From DAOSWM01 sp035380045 (GTDB taxonomy: Bacteria; Bacteroidota; Bacteroidia; Bacteroidales; Tenuifilaceae): a stretch of DNA of 6,588 bases. The stretch spans positions 1 to 6,588 of the forward strand of contig DAOSWM010000111.1 of the NCBI GenBank assembly GCA_035380045.1. Reading direction: 5' to 3'. The position numbers were made by a program, and so were the translations under genes. The notes below the pieces were generated by a model. The model was given only the letters and a program-made list of their open reading frames with translations. It did not search any database and had not been told where the DNA came from. Of this stretch, positions 6,481-6,588 are shown in pieces; positions within the stretch are counted from its first letter, which is position 1; each line of letters starts with the position of its first letter.

Positions 6481-6588
6481 CTCTAGTCACTCGTCACTTT
6501 AGTCACTCCTCACTCTAGCCACTCTTCACTCTAGTCACTTTAGTCACTCCTCACTCTAGCCACTCTTCACTCTAGTCACTTTAGTCAC
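6481..6588. repeat. 41-bp tandem repeat array built from GTG-led 9-mers and 7-mers, open at the window edge
   Basis: Two identical 41-bp units (6498-6538 and 6539-6579) plus the first 9 bp of a third are visible, and a degenerate flank occupies 6481-6497. On the minus strand each unit is built from short words all starting GTG: GTGACTAGA, GTGAAGA, GTGGCTAGA, GTGAGGA, GTGACTAAA (9+7+9+7+9). Words such as TGA, TAG and TAA are frequent, so it does not look coding. The exact identity of adjacent units points to recent slippage-type expansion. The array ends at GTGACGA-GTGACTAGA next to unique sequence and continues past the window in the other direction. Confidence 0.9.

Noticed and set aside
6481..6588. 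CRISPR array
   Set aside because: The 41-bp units are contiguous and composed of shorter words; there are no unique spacers and no cas genes in the window.

Overview
The window looks like a chromosomal segment from a Bacteroidota bacterium, probably of the Bacteroidales/Marinilabiliales type. The reasons are a gingipain-family (C25) secreted peptidase with Ig-like C-terminal domains, Sec signal peptides ending in a Ser-Gln motif, A-rich leaders without clear Shine-Dalgarno sequences, and an AT-leaning base composition. The assignment is inferred from these traits; no marker gene is present. All four genes lie on the minus strand, so transcription runs from high to low coordinates.

In transcription order: (1) 6383-6588 is non-coding. 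It holds a 41-bp tandem repeat array running off the window edge, and a 10-bp direct repeat just ahead of the first gene. (2) 5162-6382 encodes a LolC/E (MacB/FtsX-superfamily) permease. 43 bp further on, 4435-5118 encodes its LolD-like ATPase; together they form one ABC transporter. (3) A 190-bp gap (4245-4434) contains a possible three-way-junction RNA fold. (4) 3081-4244 encodes an outer-membrane beta-barrel protein with a GRQ-x3-WG signature. (5) A 214-bp AT-rich gap (2867-3080) contains small perfect hairpins. (6) 1-2866 is the 5' part (955 codons) of a large C25 cysteine peptidase gene whose 3' end lies outside the window.

The permease, ATPase and beta-barrel may form an envelope module moving lipids or lipoproteins between the inner and outer membranes; this is inferred from gene order and family resemblance. 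The peptidase appears to be an independent secreted enzyme, probably exported by the type IX secretion system, although the sorting domain that would prove this is off the window. Its gene is compositionally mosaic: about 33% GC in a propeptide stretch and about 53% GC over the last 420 bp in view. I found no mobile element, CRISPR array, tRNA or rRNA, and no strong evidence of an entirely new system. The best leads are the transporter/barrel pairing, the candidate RNA fold and the upstream repeat array.
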